Shown here in pieces: positions 7,676 to 14,737 of a stretch of 15,864 bases of DNA. Location of the stretch: the NCBI GenBank assembly GCA_903934155.1, contig CAIZMS010000137.1, positions 1 to 15,864 of the forward strand. Reading direction: 5' to 3'. The stretch is from an uncultured bacterium. GTDB taxonomy: Bacteria; Verrucomicrobiota; Kiritimatiellia; CAIKKV01; CAITUY01. The translations under genes and the position numbers were made by a program. Every line of letters starts with the position of its first letter. The stretch's first letter is position 1. The notes under the pieces are model-generated. The model searched no databases and was not told the DNA's origin. It saw nothing but the letters and a program-made list of their open reading frames with translations.

Positions 7676-9040
7676 TTAATTACTCAATCCCTGAAGCGGT
7701 GAGGGGATTCGCCCGCCCCGGCGCACAAACACGGCGCAGGAATGCGGGCTCACCGGCATCACCGGCCCTCCGCCAAGTAACCCGCCGAAATCCACCATGT
7801 CGCCAACCTTTTTGCCGGGAGCGGGAATTAGCCGAACAGCGGTTGTTTTTTTATTGATCATGCCAATGGCCGCCTCATCGGCGATAATGCCGCTGATCGT
7901 CTCGGGAGAGGTGTCGCCGGGAATGATCACCATGTCGAGCCCGACGGAACACACCGCCGTCATCGCCTCCAGTTTCTCAATCGTCAAGGCTCCCTCGGCC
8001 GCACGCAGGGCCATCGTCGCGTCCTCGCTGACCGGAATAAAGGCGCCGCTCATACCGCCGGCATGACTGGTTGCCATGGCGCCGCCGCGCTTAACCGCAT
8101 CGTTCAGGAGAGCCAGCGCCGCCGTGGTGCCGGGCGATCCGACATTGTCCAGTCCCAGGGCCTCGAGAATATCCGCCACCGAATCGCCCGGCGCCGGGGT
8201 AGGCGCGAGCGAAAGGTCCACGATGTTAAACGGCACACCCAGGCGGGTCGCACATTTCCGACCCACCAGTTCGCCGGCCCGGGTAATCTTGAAGGCCACC
8301 CGCTTGATCTCCTCAGCCACAGTTTGCAAATCCAGATCACGCCCCATGGACTGAACCACCGCACGAATGGTTCCGGGCCCGGAAATCCCGACCGAGAGCC
8401 CCCCGTCACCTTCCCCGGCCCCCAAATAGGCGCCTGCCATGAACGGGTTGTCCTCCACCGCATTACAAAACACCACCAGACGCGCACAGGCACTTCCGGA
8501 GCTGTCCGCCGTGAGCGCCGCCGCCTCCTTGATGATCTGACCCATCAGCGCCACGGCATCCATATTGATGCCGGCCTTGGTCGTCCCGATATTGACCGAC
8601 GAGCAAAGCCGCGATGTTTCCGCGAGGGCTCGGGGAATACACCGGATCAGCGCCTCGCCGGCAGAAGTCATATCCTTCTGAACCAGGGCCGAGAACCCCC
8701 CAATGAAGTCGATCCCCAGCTCCTTGGCCGCCCGGTCAAGCTCACGGGCGATCGGCGTGTAATCACGCGTTTCACAGGCGGCCGCAATCCAGGCCACTGG
8801 TGTGACAGATACCCGCTTGTTGACAATCGGAATGCCATACTCCCGGGCCACCGCTTCGGCGGTGGGTACCAGTTTTCCGGCCATCCGCATGACTTTCTCA
8901 TAAGTGTTGCGGGCCACGCGACGGATATCCGGACCGGCACAGTCATGAAGGTCAACCCCCATCGTGACGGTACGGATATCCAGCTTCTGGGCATGAATCA
9001 TCCCCAGTGTTTCAAAAATCTCCTCAGAACTGATTGCCAT
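7676..9040 (-). CDS. UPF0210 (DUF711, PFL family) protein
   Basis: This is a 454-residue cytoplasmic protein of the conserved but functionally uncharacterised UPF0210/DUF711 family, at the usual length of about 450. Recognisable blocks are the N-terminal TLGMIHAQKLDIRTVTMGVDLHDC, the central VNIGTTKAGINMDAVALMG, FCNAVEDNPFMAGA and GISGPGTIRA, and the C-terminal GLDMVIIPGDTSPETISGIIADEAAIGMINKKTTAVRLIP. The family is glycine-rich and widespread in anaerobes. No reaction has been assigned that I can name with confidence. GGGGTGA upstream of the ATG is a good ribosome-binding site. The ACT-domain gene ends only 14 bases upstream, a pairing conserved in many bacteria, which suggests that the two proteins work together, perhaps with the ACT domain as a ligand-sensing regulator. 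Confidence 0.93.
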   Translation of the reverse strand: MAISSEEIFETLGMIHAQKLDIRTVTMGVDLHDCAGPDIRRVARNTYEKVMRMAGKLVPTAEAVAREYGIPIVNKRVSVTPVAWIAAACETRDYTPIARELDRAAKELGIDFIGGFSALVQKDMTSAGEALIRCIPRALAETSRLCSSVNIGTTKAGINMDAVALMGQIIKEAAALTADSSGSACARLVVFCNAVEDNPFMAGAYLGAGEGDGGLSVGISGPGTIRAVVQSMGRDLDLQTVAEEIKRVAFKITRAGELVGRKCATRLGVPFNIVDLSLAPTPAPGDSVADILEALGLDNVGSPGTTAALALLNDAVKRGGAMATSHAGGMSGAFIPVSEDATMALRAAEGALTIEKLEAMTAVCSVGLDMVIIPGDTSPETISGIIADEAAIGMINKKTTAVRLIPAPGKKVGDMVDFGGLLGGGPVMPVSPHSCAVFVRRGGRIPSPLQGLSN

Positions 9041-9054
9041 GAATCACCCCGCTC

Positions 9055-9411
9055 TTACACCCTGTGCATCGCCTTGAATATCTCTTCATGCTGGACAATG
9101 ATCGAAAGACCAGCCTCCCGTCCATGTTCCTCAAGCGCCGTTTTAAGCGTCGCGAAGGGAGTATTCACCCCCTTGATGTCCACCAGCATGACCATGGTGA
9201 AAAGGTCACTCATGATCGTCTGGCTCACGTCCAGGATATTCGCGCTGTGCCGGGCCAGAACGGAAGTAACCCCCGCCATAATGCCAGGCCGGTCCTCCCC
9301 GATCACCGCGATCACAATGCGGCTCTCTGCGGTATTCGTCCGCGATTCCGCCACCGAACGGGCATGCGCCGCCATCAGTCGGATATTGCCTTCAATTTTT
9401 TTATTTTTCAT
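9055..9411 (-). CDS. ACT-domain protein, UPF0237 family
   Basis: The protein has 118 residues. Residues about 28-118 are one complete ACT domain of the UPF0237 type: IVIAVIGEDRPGIMAGVTSVLARHSANILDVSQTIMSDLFTMVMLVD-like segments and the ending IQ/VQHEEIFKAMHRV. ACT domains bind amino acids or similar small ligands and often regulate a partner enzyme. About 27 residues precede the usual start of the family. This longer start at 9411 is supported by a Shine-Dalgarno site, though an ATG in MAAHARS (about residue 13) is possible. It sits 21 bases after the thioredoxin-DsbD gene and 14 before the UPF0210 gene on the same strand, and the UPF0210 protein is its likely partner. Confidence 0.92.
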   Translation of the reverse strand: MKNKKIEGNIRLMAAHARSVAESRTNTAESRIVIAVIGEDRPGIMAGVTSVLARHSANILDVSQTIMSDLFTMVMLVDIKGVNTPFATLKTALEEHGREAGLSIIVQHEEIFKAMHRV

Positions 9412-9419
9412 CGGAATTT

Positions 9420-9425
9420 CCCCTC
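9420..9425 (-). promoter_or_regulatory. Shine-Dalgarno site for the ACT-domain gene
   Basis: GAGGGG on the minus strand lies 8 bases before the ATG at 9411. It supports the longer start over the internal ATG that would give a protein of more usual family length. Confidence 0.55.
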
Positions 9426-9432
9426 TTTCTCC

Positions 9433-10578
9433 CTACCTTAACACCACCAGCATGATCGTCATCACCAGAAAAAAGGCACCCAGCAACATCTTGCTGACCG
9501 CCACATTTCGCCGGCTCCACTCCACCAGCGCCGGAGTACTCAGCCCCCCGCATGTCAACGCCAGTGTCACGACCAAAGGCAACACGAAGATCACATTGTA
9601 TACCAATAAATATCCAGCGCAACGCAGTACCGACTCGCCCTGCTTCAACATCAGAACCAGGGTAGGAACATAAACCTGTCCGGTACAGACGCTTTCAATG
9701 ACGGTCACCACCGCCCCCACTCCCAATCCGCCCAGCACCAGGCTCCGCTTCCTTAAACCGGTTTTCATCACTCGGCGAATCCTGTTTTGCAGGCTGGCCG
9801 GAAGTTTCAACGCGATATCCCCGGATTGCCCGGAACGACGATACCGGATCGCGTCCCGGAAGGACAGGAAGGCAAACACCAGCATCACGCCAGCCAAAAT
9901 CAAATCCAGCACCAGTCGCATGACCGGACTGGCATGAAGAAACTGAAGCATCCCCAGAAAACCGAAACCGATCGCCACGTAGGTGACAAAGCTGGCAGCC
10001 AGAAAAGCCAACCCCGCCAGCCACATCCTCCCGATGCTGATCCGCGCGACGGACAACAGGCTCATAAAAAAAACCAGCGTGGCCATGGCGCAGGGGTTGA
10101 TGCTATCCACCACGGCCGCTGTAGAGACAGCCGCCAGGGTAAACGACTCCAGCCGGTGCGGCAATCGGGCCTCCGGGGAAATGCCCCCCCCCGCCGGGGC
10201 AGGCGAATCCTTCTGAAGTTGTCGCACTACCGCCCGATCCAGGGCTGAAAACAGTCCGGTTTGAATGCCGGGTAATCCCGCCAGAAATTCCCGACCATCC
10301 ACCACCATGGAGACAGGCTCATTTCCCATCGCCCCGAGAACATCCTGATAGGCCACCAGAACCAGATAATTCGACTTGATCCCGATATCCCGTTCCTGAA
10401 GCGTATAAACTCCTGGATACCGGCGCTCCAGTTCGGGAAACACCCCGCTCCGAACCTGCTGACAACTGTCACACCCGGGCTCAAAGAAGAATTCAACCGT
10501 CACAGGATTCACACCCTGAGTTTCCCCGGGCCCCAGAACCAGGGCCATTAGAAATGCAAATATAAGACCTGCTCTCAT
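9433..10578 (-). CDS. Exported thioredoxin-DsbD/CcdA-like fusion protein
   Basis: This 381-residue protein is predicted to carry reducing power across the inner membrane. An N-terminal signal sequence (about 1-22) leads into a thioredoxin-fold region (about 25-120) with a redox CxxC, Cys36 and Cys39 in EPGCDSCQQ. Then comes a six-helix membrane domain resembling CcdA/DsbD, with Cys163 in SINPCAMA and Cys298 in ESVCTGQVYVPTL at the places of the DsbD-beta/CcdA cysteine pair. The start was set at the ATG at 10578, because the ribosome-binding AAGG is 5 bases before it but almost touches the alternative GTG at 10584. That GTG overlaps the DUF1573 stop codon (GTGA), so the genes are tightly coupled. 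The order, thioredoxin at the N-terminus, is the reverse of E. coli DsbD, where it is at the C-terminus. Confidence 0.85.
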   Translation of the reverse strand: MRAGLIFAFLMALVLGPGETQGVNPVTVEFFFEPGCDSCQQVRSGVFPELERRYPGVYTLQERDIGIKSNYLVLVAYQDVLGAMGNEPVSMVVDGREFLAGLPGIQTGLFSALDRAVVRQLQKDSPAPAGGGISPEARLPHRLESFTLAAVSTAAVVDSINPCAMATLVFFMSLLSVARISIGRMWLAGLAFLAASFVTYVAIGFGFLGMLQFLHASPVMRLVLDLILAGVMLVFAFLSFRDAIRYRRSGQSGDIALKLPASLQNRIRRVMKTGLRKRSLVLGGLGVGAVVTVIESVCTGQVYVPTLVLMLKQGESVLRCAGYLLVYNVIFVLPLVVTLALTCGGLSTPALVEWSRRNVAVSKMLLGAFFLVMTIMLVVLR

Positions 10579-10580
10579 CT

Positions 10581-11618
10581 TCACCTTTCCGAAACCGGCA
10601 CCCGGTCCTTCACGGACAACACCCGCACCGGGATCCTAAGCTCCTTCATGGTCGATAAGTCGGTTTCAATCCGTAGCGAGGTGCCGTCCTTCCCCATGAG
10701 TGCCCCCCATGTCTTCACCTCAACCGAACTCCTGTCCGCCGAGACAAAGCTGGCCGTCGCGGTCATTCCATCGCCGGGACACTCCACCTTCGTCACCTTG
10801 AAAGGTTTTGAAGAAGGCGAGTAGAGGCTGAGCCGTGAGGTTCTCACGCTGTTGGCTTCCGTCGGGATCAATAACAGAACACCCGGTGCCGCCACAATAT
10901 CCCCGGCCACAAAAACGGCAACGGGAATATCCACCCGCTCCGCCTGAGGATGATCCGTTTCCACCCTGACCGAGGCTATCGTCGAGCCATACCCGCGGGG
11001 GCCCTCGCTTGAAACCGTGACGCGGTAACGCTTTCCCGCCTCCAGGGTGTCCCACTTCGCAGAGATCTGGGTGGAGGAGACGGTCACCGACCGGACCTGA
11101 AACACATTGGTTCCGGTCGCCGTCAACAACACCTCCCGTTCAATCATTCCGTCGGCCCCCACGGCCCCGAAATGGATTCCCTCCGGCTGTACCTCGATGG
11201 GAACCAGGACGGTTCCCGTGATCTCCAACCGAAGGGACGGATTTTCGGGATCATCCGTGTCGACATAGATCGCCTTCAGGAGGTGCCCGCGCCGTCCCTT
11301 GAAGTTGATTTCAACATCCAGCCCCTCCATCCCACCCGCCGCCATCTGATTGGTAGTCATCACGGCCCGGGTGCAACCGCATGTCACATGAACATTCGTA
11401 ATTTTCACCACCCGGCTTCCCTGGTTGGTCAGGACAAACCGATGCTCGACCACCGCGTTGGGAGTCACACTTCCAAAATCATAGGTCGGCTGCAGACAAA
11501 CAACCGAAGCAACAGGAGTTCCCTTCCCGTAGGTATAAATCCCGCCCCACCCCATGACCCACGCCATAACTGAAGCCAGAAAATATTGCCAATGCTTTAC
11601 AAGAAAACCTTTTTTCAT
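10581..11618 (-). CDS. Exported DUF1573 protein
   Basis: The 345-residue protein starts with a signal-anchor-like segment (MKKGFLVKHW, then FLASVMAWVMGW). A DUF1573 beta-sandwich follows at about 45-140, with YDFGSV, EHRFVLTNQGSRVVKI and the family's CGC motif at Cys80 and Cys82 (HVTCGCTRA). The rest, to the C-terminus, is beta-rich and looks like one or two further immunoglobulin-like domains without a name. DUF1573 proteins are common in Bacteroidota and PVC bacteria, and their function is unknown. The CGC pair and the adjoining redox gene (3' overlap of about 2-4 bases) suggest that the partner keeps these cysteines reduced. The frame also contains an ATG at 11630, but that codon lies inside a possible -10 box. 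None of the starts has a Shine-Dalgarno site. The start is uncertain. Confidence 0.85.
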   Translation of the reverse strand: MKKGFLVKHWQYFLASVMAWVMGWGGIYTYGKGTPVASVVCLQPTYDFGSVTPNAVVEHRFVLTNQGSRVVKITNVHVTCGCTRAVMTTNQMAAGGMEGLDVEINFKGRRGHLLKAIYVDTDDPENPSLRLEITGTVLVPIEVQPEGIHFGAVGADGMIEREVLLTATGTNVFQVRSVTVSSTQISAKWDTLEAGKRYRVTVSSEGPRGYGSTIASVRVETDHPQAERVDIPVAVFVAGDIVAAPGVLLLIPTEANSVRTSRLSLYSPSSKPFKVTKVECPGDGMTATASFVSADRSSVEVKTWGALMGKDGTSLRIETDLSTMKELRIPVRVLSVKDRVPVSER

Positions 11619-11628
11619 GGAGCAGGAC

Positions 11629-11634
11629 ATTATC
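11629..11634 (-). promoter_or_regulatory. Possible -10 box for the DUF1573 operon
   Basis: GATAAT on the minus strand matches five of six bases of the sigma-70 -10 box. It would place the transcription start a few bases before the ATG at 11618. The -35 region at the right distance is weak, so this is a low-confidence call. Confidence 0.25.
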
Positions 11635-11672
11635 AAAACAAAAGACCATTGACCACCGGCTTCAAGGATCTT

Positions 11673-11701
11673 TTGACGGGATCACTCAGGCTGGTTAAAC
11701 T
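11673..11701 (+). promoter_or_regulatory. Sigma-70-like promoter for the TIM-barrel gene
   Basis: TTGACG (11673-11678) matches five of six bases of the -35 box. It is followed after exactly 17 bases by TAAACT (11696-11701), four of six bases of the -10 box. The expected start of transcription is about 11707-11709, which is the ATG at 11708. The gene has no Shine-Dalgarno site, which fits a leaderless message. Confidence 0.45.
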
Positions 11702-11707
11702 CCTTTC

Positions 11708-13411
11708 ATGAAAACATCAGTTTCCGTTTTCGGCCTTTTGTTTTTTCTCAGCATGAGCTGCGGCGTATTGGCTCATACTCCCGCACTCCCGCACCGCTGG
11801 ATCTATTTGCAAACCGGCCTGCTTCCCGACGCACACCGGGCGAAAACCATGGCGCTCCTCGAGCGGATTGCCGCCGAGGGGTATAACGGGGTGGTGTTCG
11901 CCGACTACAAGTTCATGCGCTGGGACACCCTCCCGTCTGGATACACCAAGTACTGGAAGGAATTGCACGACACCTGTAGCCGCCTGAAACTTGACCTGAT
12001 CGCCGCTGTCATGCCTATGGGCTATTCCAATAGCCTGCTCAGCCGGGACCCCCATCTGGCCGAGGGCGTTCCGGTCCGGGACGCACCCTTCGTCATCCGG
12101 AAGGGCATCCTGGCTCCTAATGAGTCGGTGCCGATTCTTAATGGCGGATTTGAAGCCTTTAAGAATAACACCCCGTTGGAGTGGGCTTTTGTGGATTCCC
12201 CCGGAGAAATTGCCTTCCGAGATACCGCTGTCAAAAGCACGGGAACCGCCTCCCTGCGTATGCAGGATGTGGCCCGCTACGAACCCCGGCATCGTCATGC
12301 CCGCGTCTGTCAGAAACTGAAACTGGCTCCCTTCCGAAACTATCATGTATCCGTTTCCGTGAAGACTCAGGATTGGGACGCTGAGGATACCCGGATCATG
12401 GCCCTGAGTGCAGATGGGCGAACCCTCAATTATCAAACCCTGCCCATCCTGCGCACCATGGACTGGACTCGGCTTGATATCACGTTCAACACGCTCGACT
12501 CCGCCGAGGTCTCCCTTTATCTCGGCACCTGGGCCGGGGCCTCGGGGACCCTCTGGTGGGACGATGTCCGGGTGGAACCCGCTGGCTTCGTCAATGTGCT
12601 CCGCCGCACGGGGACGCCGCTGCGGATCACCAGCAACAGCGGGGCGATCGTGTATGAGGAGGGCCGTGATTTTGAAGCGGTTCACGATCCCCTGACGGGA
12701 ATGGATCCCTGTGCAGGGGACTCCACAGCGTGGCACACTCCCCCGGTCATCCACATCCTCCCCGGTGGCCGGCTCCAGGAAGGACAGAGGATCCGGGCAA
12801 GCTATTACCACGCCTCCGTCATCAACGAAGGATCGGTGGCCTGTTGCATGAGTGACCCAAAGGTCTATGATATCCTGGTCGAGCAAGCCCAACAGGTGCG
12901 GGACCATCTTCACCCGGATGGCTACCTGATGAGTCATGATGAAATCCGCGTCCAAGGGTGGGATGAGTCGTGCGCCCGGCGCGGTCTGACCGCCGCTGAA
13001 ATCCTCGCGGATAATGTCGGTCGCTGCATTGACATCCTCAGGAAAGCCGATCCCGGAAAACCACTCTTCATCTGGTCGGATATGTTTGATCCCAACCACA
13101 ATGCACGCCCCTCGGGGTTCTACTACCTCGTCAAGGGAAAGGGTCCCTGGAATGGAGCCTGGAAAGGGCTTCCTCATGACGTGACCGTCATCAACTGGCA
13201 GATGAATCCCAACACACGACGCGACACCCTGAGCCATTTTTCAGATTTGGGGAATCGCCAGATCCTGGCCGGGTATTATGATGGCGATCCCCGGATGATC
13301 ACATCCTGGCTGAAAGATGCCAAGGGGATCCCCGGTGTGGAGGGGGTCATGTACACCACCTGGTGTGGGAACTTCAGCCGAACCCGGGAATTTCTCGAAG
13401 CGGCAAAATAA
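11708..13411 (+). CDS. Secreted TIM-barrel protein with inserted carbohydrate-binding-like domain, putative glycoside hydrolase
   Basis: This 567-residue protein has a signal peptide (about 1-22, cleavage after GVLA). Strands of a TIM barrel can be followed: WIYLQTG, YNGVVFADYK and DLIAAVMPMGYS before about residue 105, then IRASYYHA, DGYLMSHDEIRV, PLFIWSDMFDP, VTVINWQMN, ILAGYYDG and GVMYTTWCGNF. Between strands 3 and 4 lies a beta-sandwich insertion (about 142-298, NGGFEAFKN to GTLWWDDVRVEP) that looks like a CBM4/9-type sugar-binding module. The adjacent Asp411-Glu412 in SHDEIR lies at a strand end, as in GH20-like enzymes, where Asp and Glu do the catalysis. I do not recognise a named family, so hydrolase activity is an inference. 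It is transcribed divergently from the DUF1573 operon and stops 4 bases before the convergent LysM gene. Confidence 0.75.
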   Translation: MKTSVSVFGLLFFLSMSCGVLAHTPALPHRWIYLQTGLLPDAHRAKTMALLERIAAEGYNGVVFADYKFMRWDTLPSGYTKYWKELHDTCSRLKLDLIAAVMPMGYSNSLLSRDPHLAEGVPVRDAPFVIRKGILAPNESVPILNGGFEAFKNNTPLEWAFVDSPGEIAFRDTAVKSTGTASLRMQDVARYEPRHRHARVCQKLKLAPFRNYHVSVSVKTQDWDAEDTRIMALSADGRTLNYQTLPILRTMDWTRLDITFNTLDSAEVSLYLGTWAGASGTLWWDDVRVEPAGFVNVLRRTGTPLRITSNSGAIVYEEGRDFEAVHDPLTGMDPCAGDSTAWHTPPVIHILPGGRLQEGQRIRASYYHASVINEGSVACCMSDPKVYDILVEQAQQVRDHLHPDGYLMSHDEIRVQGWDESCARRGLTAAEILADNVGRCIDILRKADPGKPLFIWSDMFDPNHNARPSGFYYLVKGKGPWNGAWKGLPHDVTVINWQMNPNTRRDTLSHFSDLGNRQILAGYYDGDPRMITSWLKDAKGIPGVEGVMYTTWCGNFSRTREFLEAAK

Positions 13412-13415
13412 CGAG

Positions 13416-13970
13416 CTAGTTTTTCGGGATAAACAACTTCTGCCCGACCCGAAGTGTGCTTGATTTCAGATTGTTCGCCTTCTTGATCGACGTCATGCTG
13501 ACCTTGTAGGCGGCGGCAATCGCCGACAGCGACTGTCCCGGCTCCACCACATGCTCGTAACCGGTTTGCGAGCTCCCCGCACTGGAATGGCCCGAGGAGG
13601 AGTGGCCTGACGAAGTCCCGCCACCGGAAGACGAACCCACGATATTCGCAACCTTGTTCACGATCTCCTTGCGATCCGCCTCCCGTCCGGCGGCCAGTGA
13701 CTGGACCTGCCGTTCGAGGGTGTCCAACCGGTTCCGGACAACCACGTCCTCTTTGGAGGAACCGCGGGCGGCCCCTATATCCCGAGCCAGATTCTGCTGC
13801 TCAAGCTCGATCCCGCTCATTTTTTCATGGAGTCGCTGAACATCCTCGCGCATCCGCTCCATATCCGCCTGTTGCTGTGCCATGGTGCTCTGATCCACCA
13901 TCGTCACACACCCTCCTGCCATCAACAACCCAACCCCTATCATGCCCATTATTAAAGTTTTCATTACCAT
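13416..13970 (-). CDS. LysM-domain lipoprotein with coiled coil
   Basis: This 184-residue protein is predicted to be anchored in a membrane by a lipid on Cys21 (LLMAGGCV, a slightly atypical lipobox). A long charged coiled coil (about 30-110, with ADMERMREDVQRLHEKM and NRLDTLERQVQSL) leads to a Ser/Gly/His linker built of SSGHS-like repeats (about 112-138). A single LysM domain (about 140-183, EHVVEPGQSLSAIAAAYKVSMTSIKKANNL) forms the C-terminus. LysM binds N-acetylglucosamine-containing glycans, here most likely peptidoglycan, so the protein could tether the envelope to the wall. AAGG 8 bases before the ATG at 13970 supports the start. It is 43 bases downstream of the DUF1638 gene, possibly in the same operon. 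Confidence 0.87.
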   Translation of the reverse strand: MVMKTLIMGMIGVGLLMAGGCVTMVDQSTMAQQQADMERMREDVQRLHEKMSGIELEQQNLARDIGAARGSSKEDVVVRNRLDTLERQVQSLAAGREADRKEIVNKVANIVGSSSGGGTSSGHSSSGHSSAGSSQTGYEHVVEPGQSLSAIAAAYKVSMTSIKKANNLKSSTLRVGQKLFIPKN

Positions 13971-14013
13971 ATGACTTACCTTTGCGTTCGTCGCGAACTC
14001 CTGTTCAAAATCT

Positions 14014-14721
14014 TCATCCCGCCTTGATCACCATCGCGTCATGAGAAGCTACAATCGTCTGTCCCGGCTCGACAATCAAAAAGCGCTCCGAATCCCATTG
14101 CCCCACCACAAACGCCTGGATCATACCGGAATCCCCCTGGAGCTCATCGCACTTCCATCCCAGCCATTGGGCGCATTCCCGGGTATATTCCCGAAAGCGA
14201 AGCGTATCACTGAACCCCAGGTCAATGTAGGCGGCATTGCTGTATTCCTTCATCCAGCCCTGCTCCATCTCCATCAGGTAATCCGCATTATCTTCCCCGT
14301 ACTTCTCGACATAATCCCGCCTCAGGAAGTTATACCGGTCCAGCCCCGGCTGCAGGGAACATTCGATCCACCCCGGGGTGTACCAGTAAGTTCCGGGATG
14401 AGCATCAAAATACTCCCGGTACCGCTCCTTGGAGCCCAGAAAGAAGGTAATGCAGTCATGGGCACGGGGAATCACCAGCGGCTTGGTGCGGGCTACCACT
14501 CCCGCCGCGCCATTGCTGCATAACCCGTAGCCCAGCAGAACGGCGTCACACTCCTCCGGCGCCTCATCCACCGCCTTCTGAAGCTGAACCTTCAGTAATT
14601 CCGGGGTGTTGTGAAGGCCCTGCTTCACAAAGTTAAATGTAAAGACATGGGGCGAGAGTGAGGCGAAATGACACAATTCCCTCCACAACACATGACAGGC
14701 AATGAGGTGATAACGGGCCAT
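14014..14721 (-). CDS. DUF1638 protein
   Basis: This 235-residue cytoplasmic protein is clearly of the DUF1638 family. Blocks in order are YHLIACHVLWRELCHFAS, NFVKQGLHNTPELLK, CDAVLLGYGLCSNG, VIPRAHDCITFFLGSKERYREYF and HPGTYWYTPGWIE. Conserved Cys and His residues (ACHVLW, YGLCSNG, AHDC) may bind metal. The function is unknown. In methanogens and anaerobic bacteria, relatives are often found near corrinoid-dependent methyltransferases, but no such gene is in this window. The start at 14721 was chosen because AAGGAA lies 5 bases upstream and because MARYHLIAC begins the conserved domain. A longer open frame to 14835 is Arg/Pro-rich and overlaps the TPR gene. The gene is 16 bases downstream of the TPR gene. 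Confidence 0.9.
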   Translation of the reverse strand: MARYHLIACHVLWRELCHFASLSPHVFTFNFVKQGLHNTPELLKVQLQKAVDEAPEECDAVLLGYGLCSNGAAGVVARTKPLVIPRAHDCITFFLGSKERYREYFDAHPGTYWYTPGWIECSLQPGLDRYNFLRRDYVEKYGEDNADYLMEMEQGWMKEYSNAAYIDLGFSDTLRFREYTRECAQWLGWKCDELQGDSGMIQAFVVGQWDSERFLIVEPGQTIVASHDAMVIKAG

Positions 14722-14726
14722 GAGTA

Positions 14727-14732
14727 TTCCTT
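14727..14732 (-). promoter_or_regulatory. Shine-Dalgarno site deciding the DUF1638 start
   Basis: AAGGAA on the minus strand lies 5 bases before the ATG at 14721. It argues against the upstream start of the same frame near 14835. Confidence 0.65.
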
Positions 14733-14737
14733 GCGGG

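Noticed and set aside
8063..9673. Long open frame on the + strand across the UPF0210 and ACT genes (536 codons)
   Set aside because: It lies wholly antisense to two strongly conserved genes, is Arg/His/Pro-rich, and resembles no domain. It is a composition effect of the GC-rich opposite strand.
11708..11780. Lipoprotein signal in the TIM-barrel protein (LSMSC)
   Set aside because: The residue at -3 is Ser and the context does not fit a lipobox. Cleavage by signal peptidase I after GVLA is more plausible.
11717..13237. 506-codon open frame on the - strand
   Set aside because: It is antisense to the TIM-barrel gene, which has a signal peptide and coherent domains. The antisense product is low-complexity with no family pattern.
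13400..13440. Shared terminator between the convergent TIM-barrel and LysM genes
   Set aside because: Only 4 bases separate the stop codons, and no stable hairpin is visible beside the TTTTT run.
13986..13998. Small inverted repeat GTTCG-TCG-CGAAC between DUF1638 and LysM genes
   Set aside because: The 5-bp stem without a T-run is too weak to call a terminator or operator.
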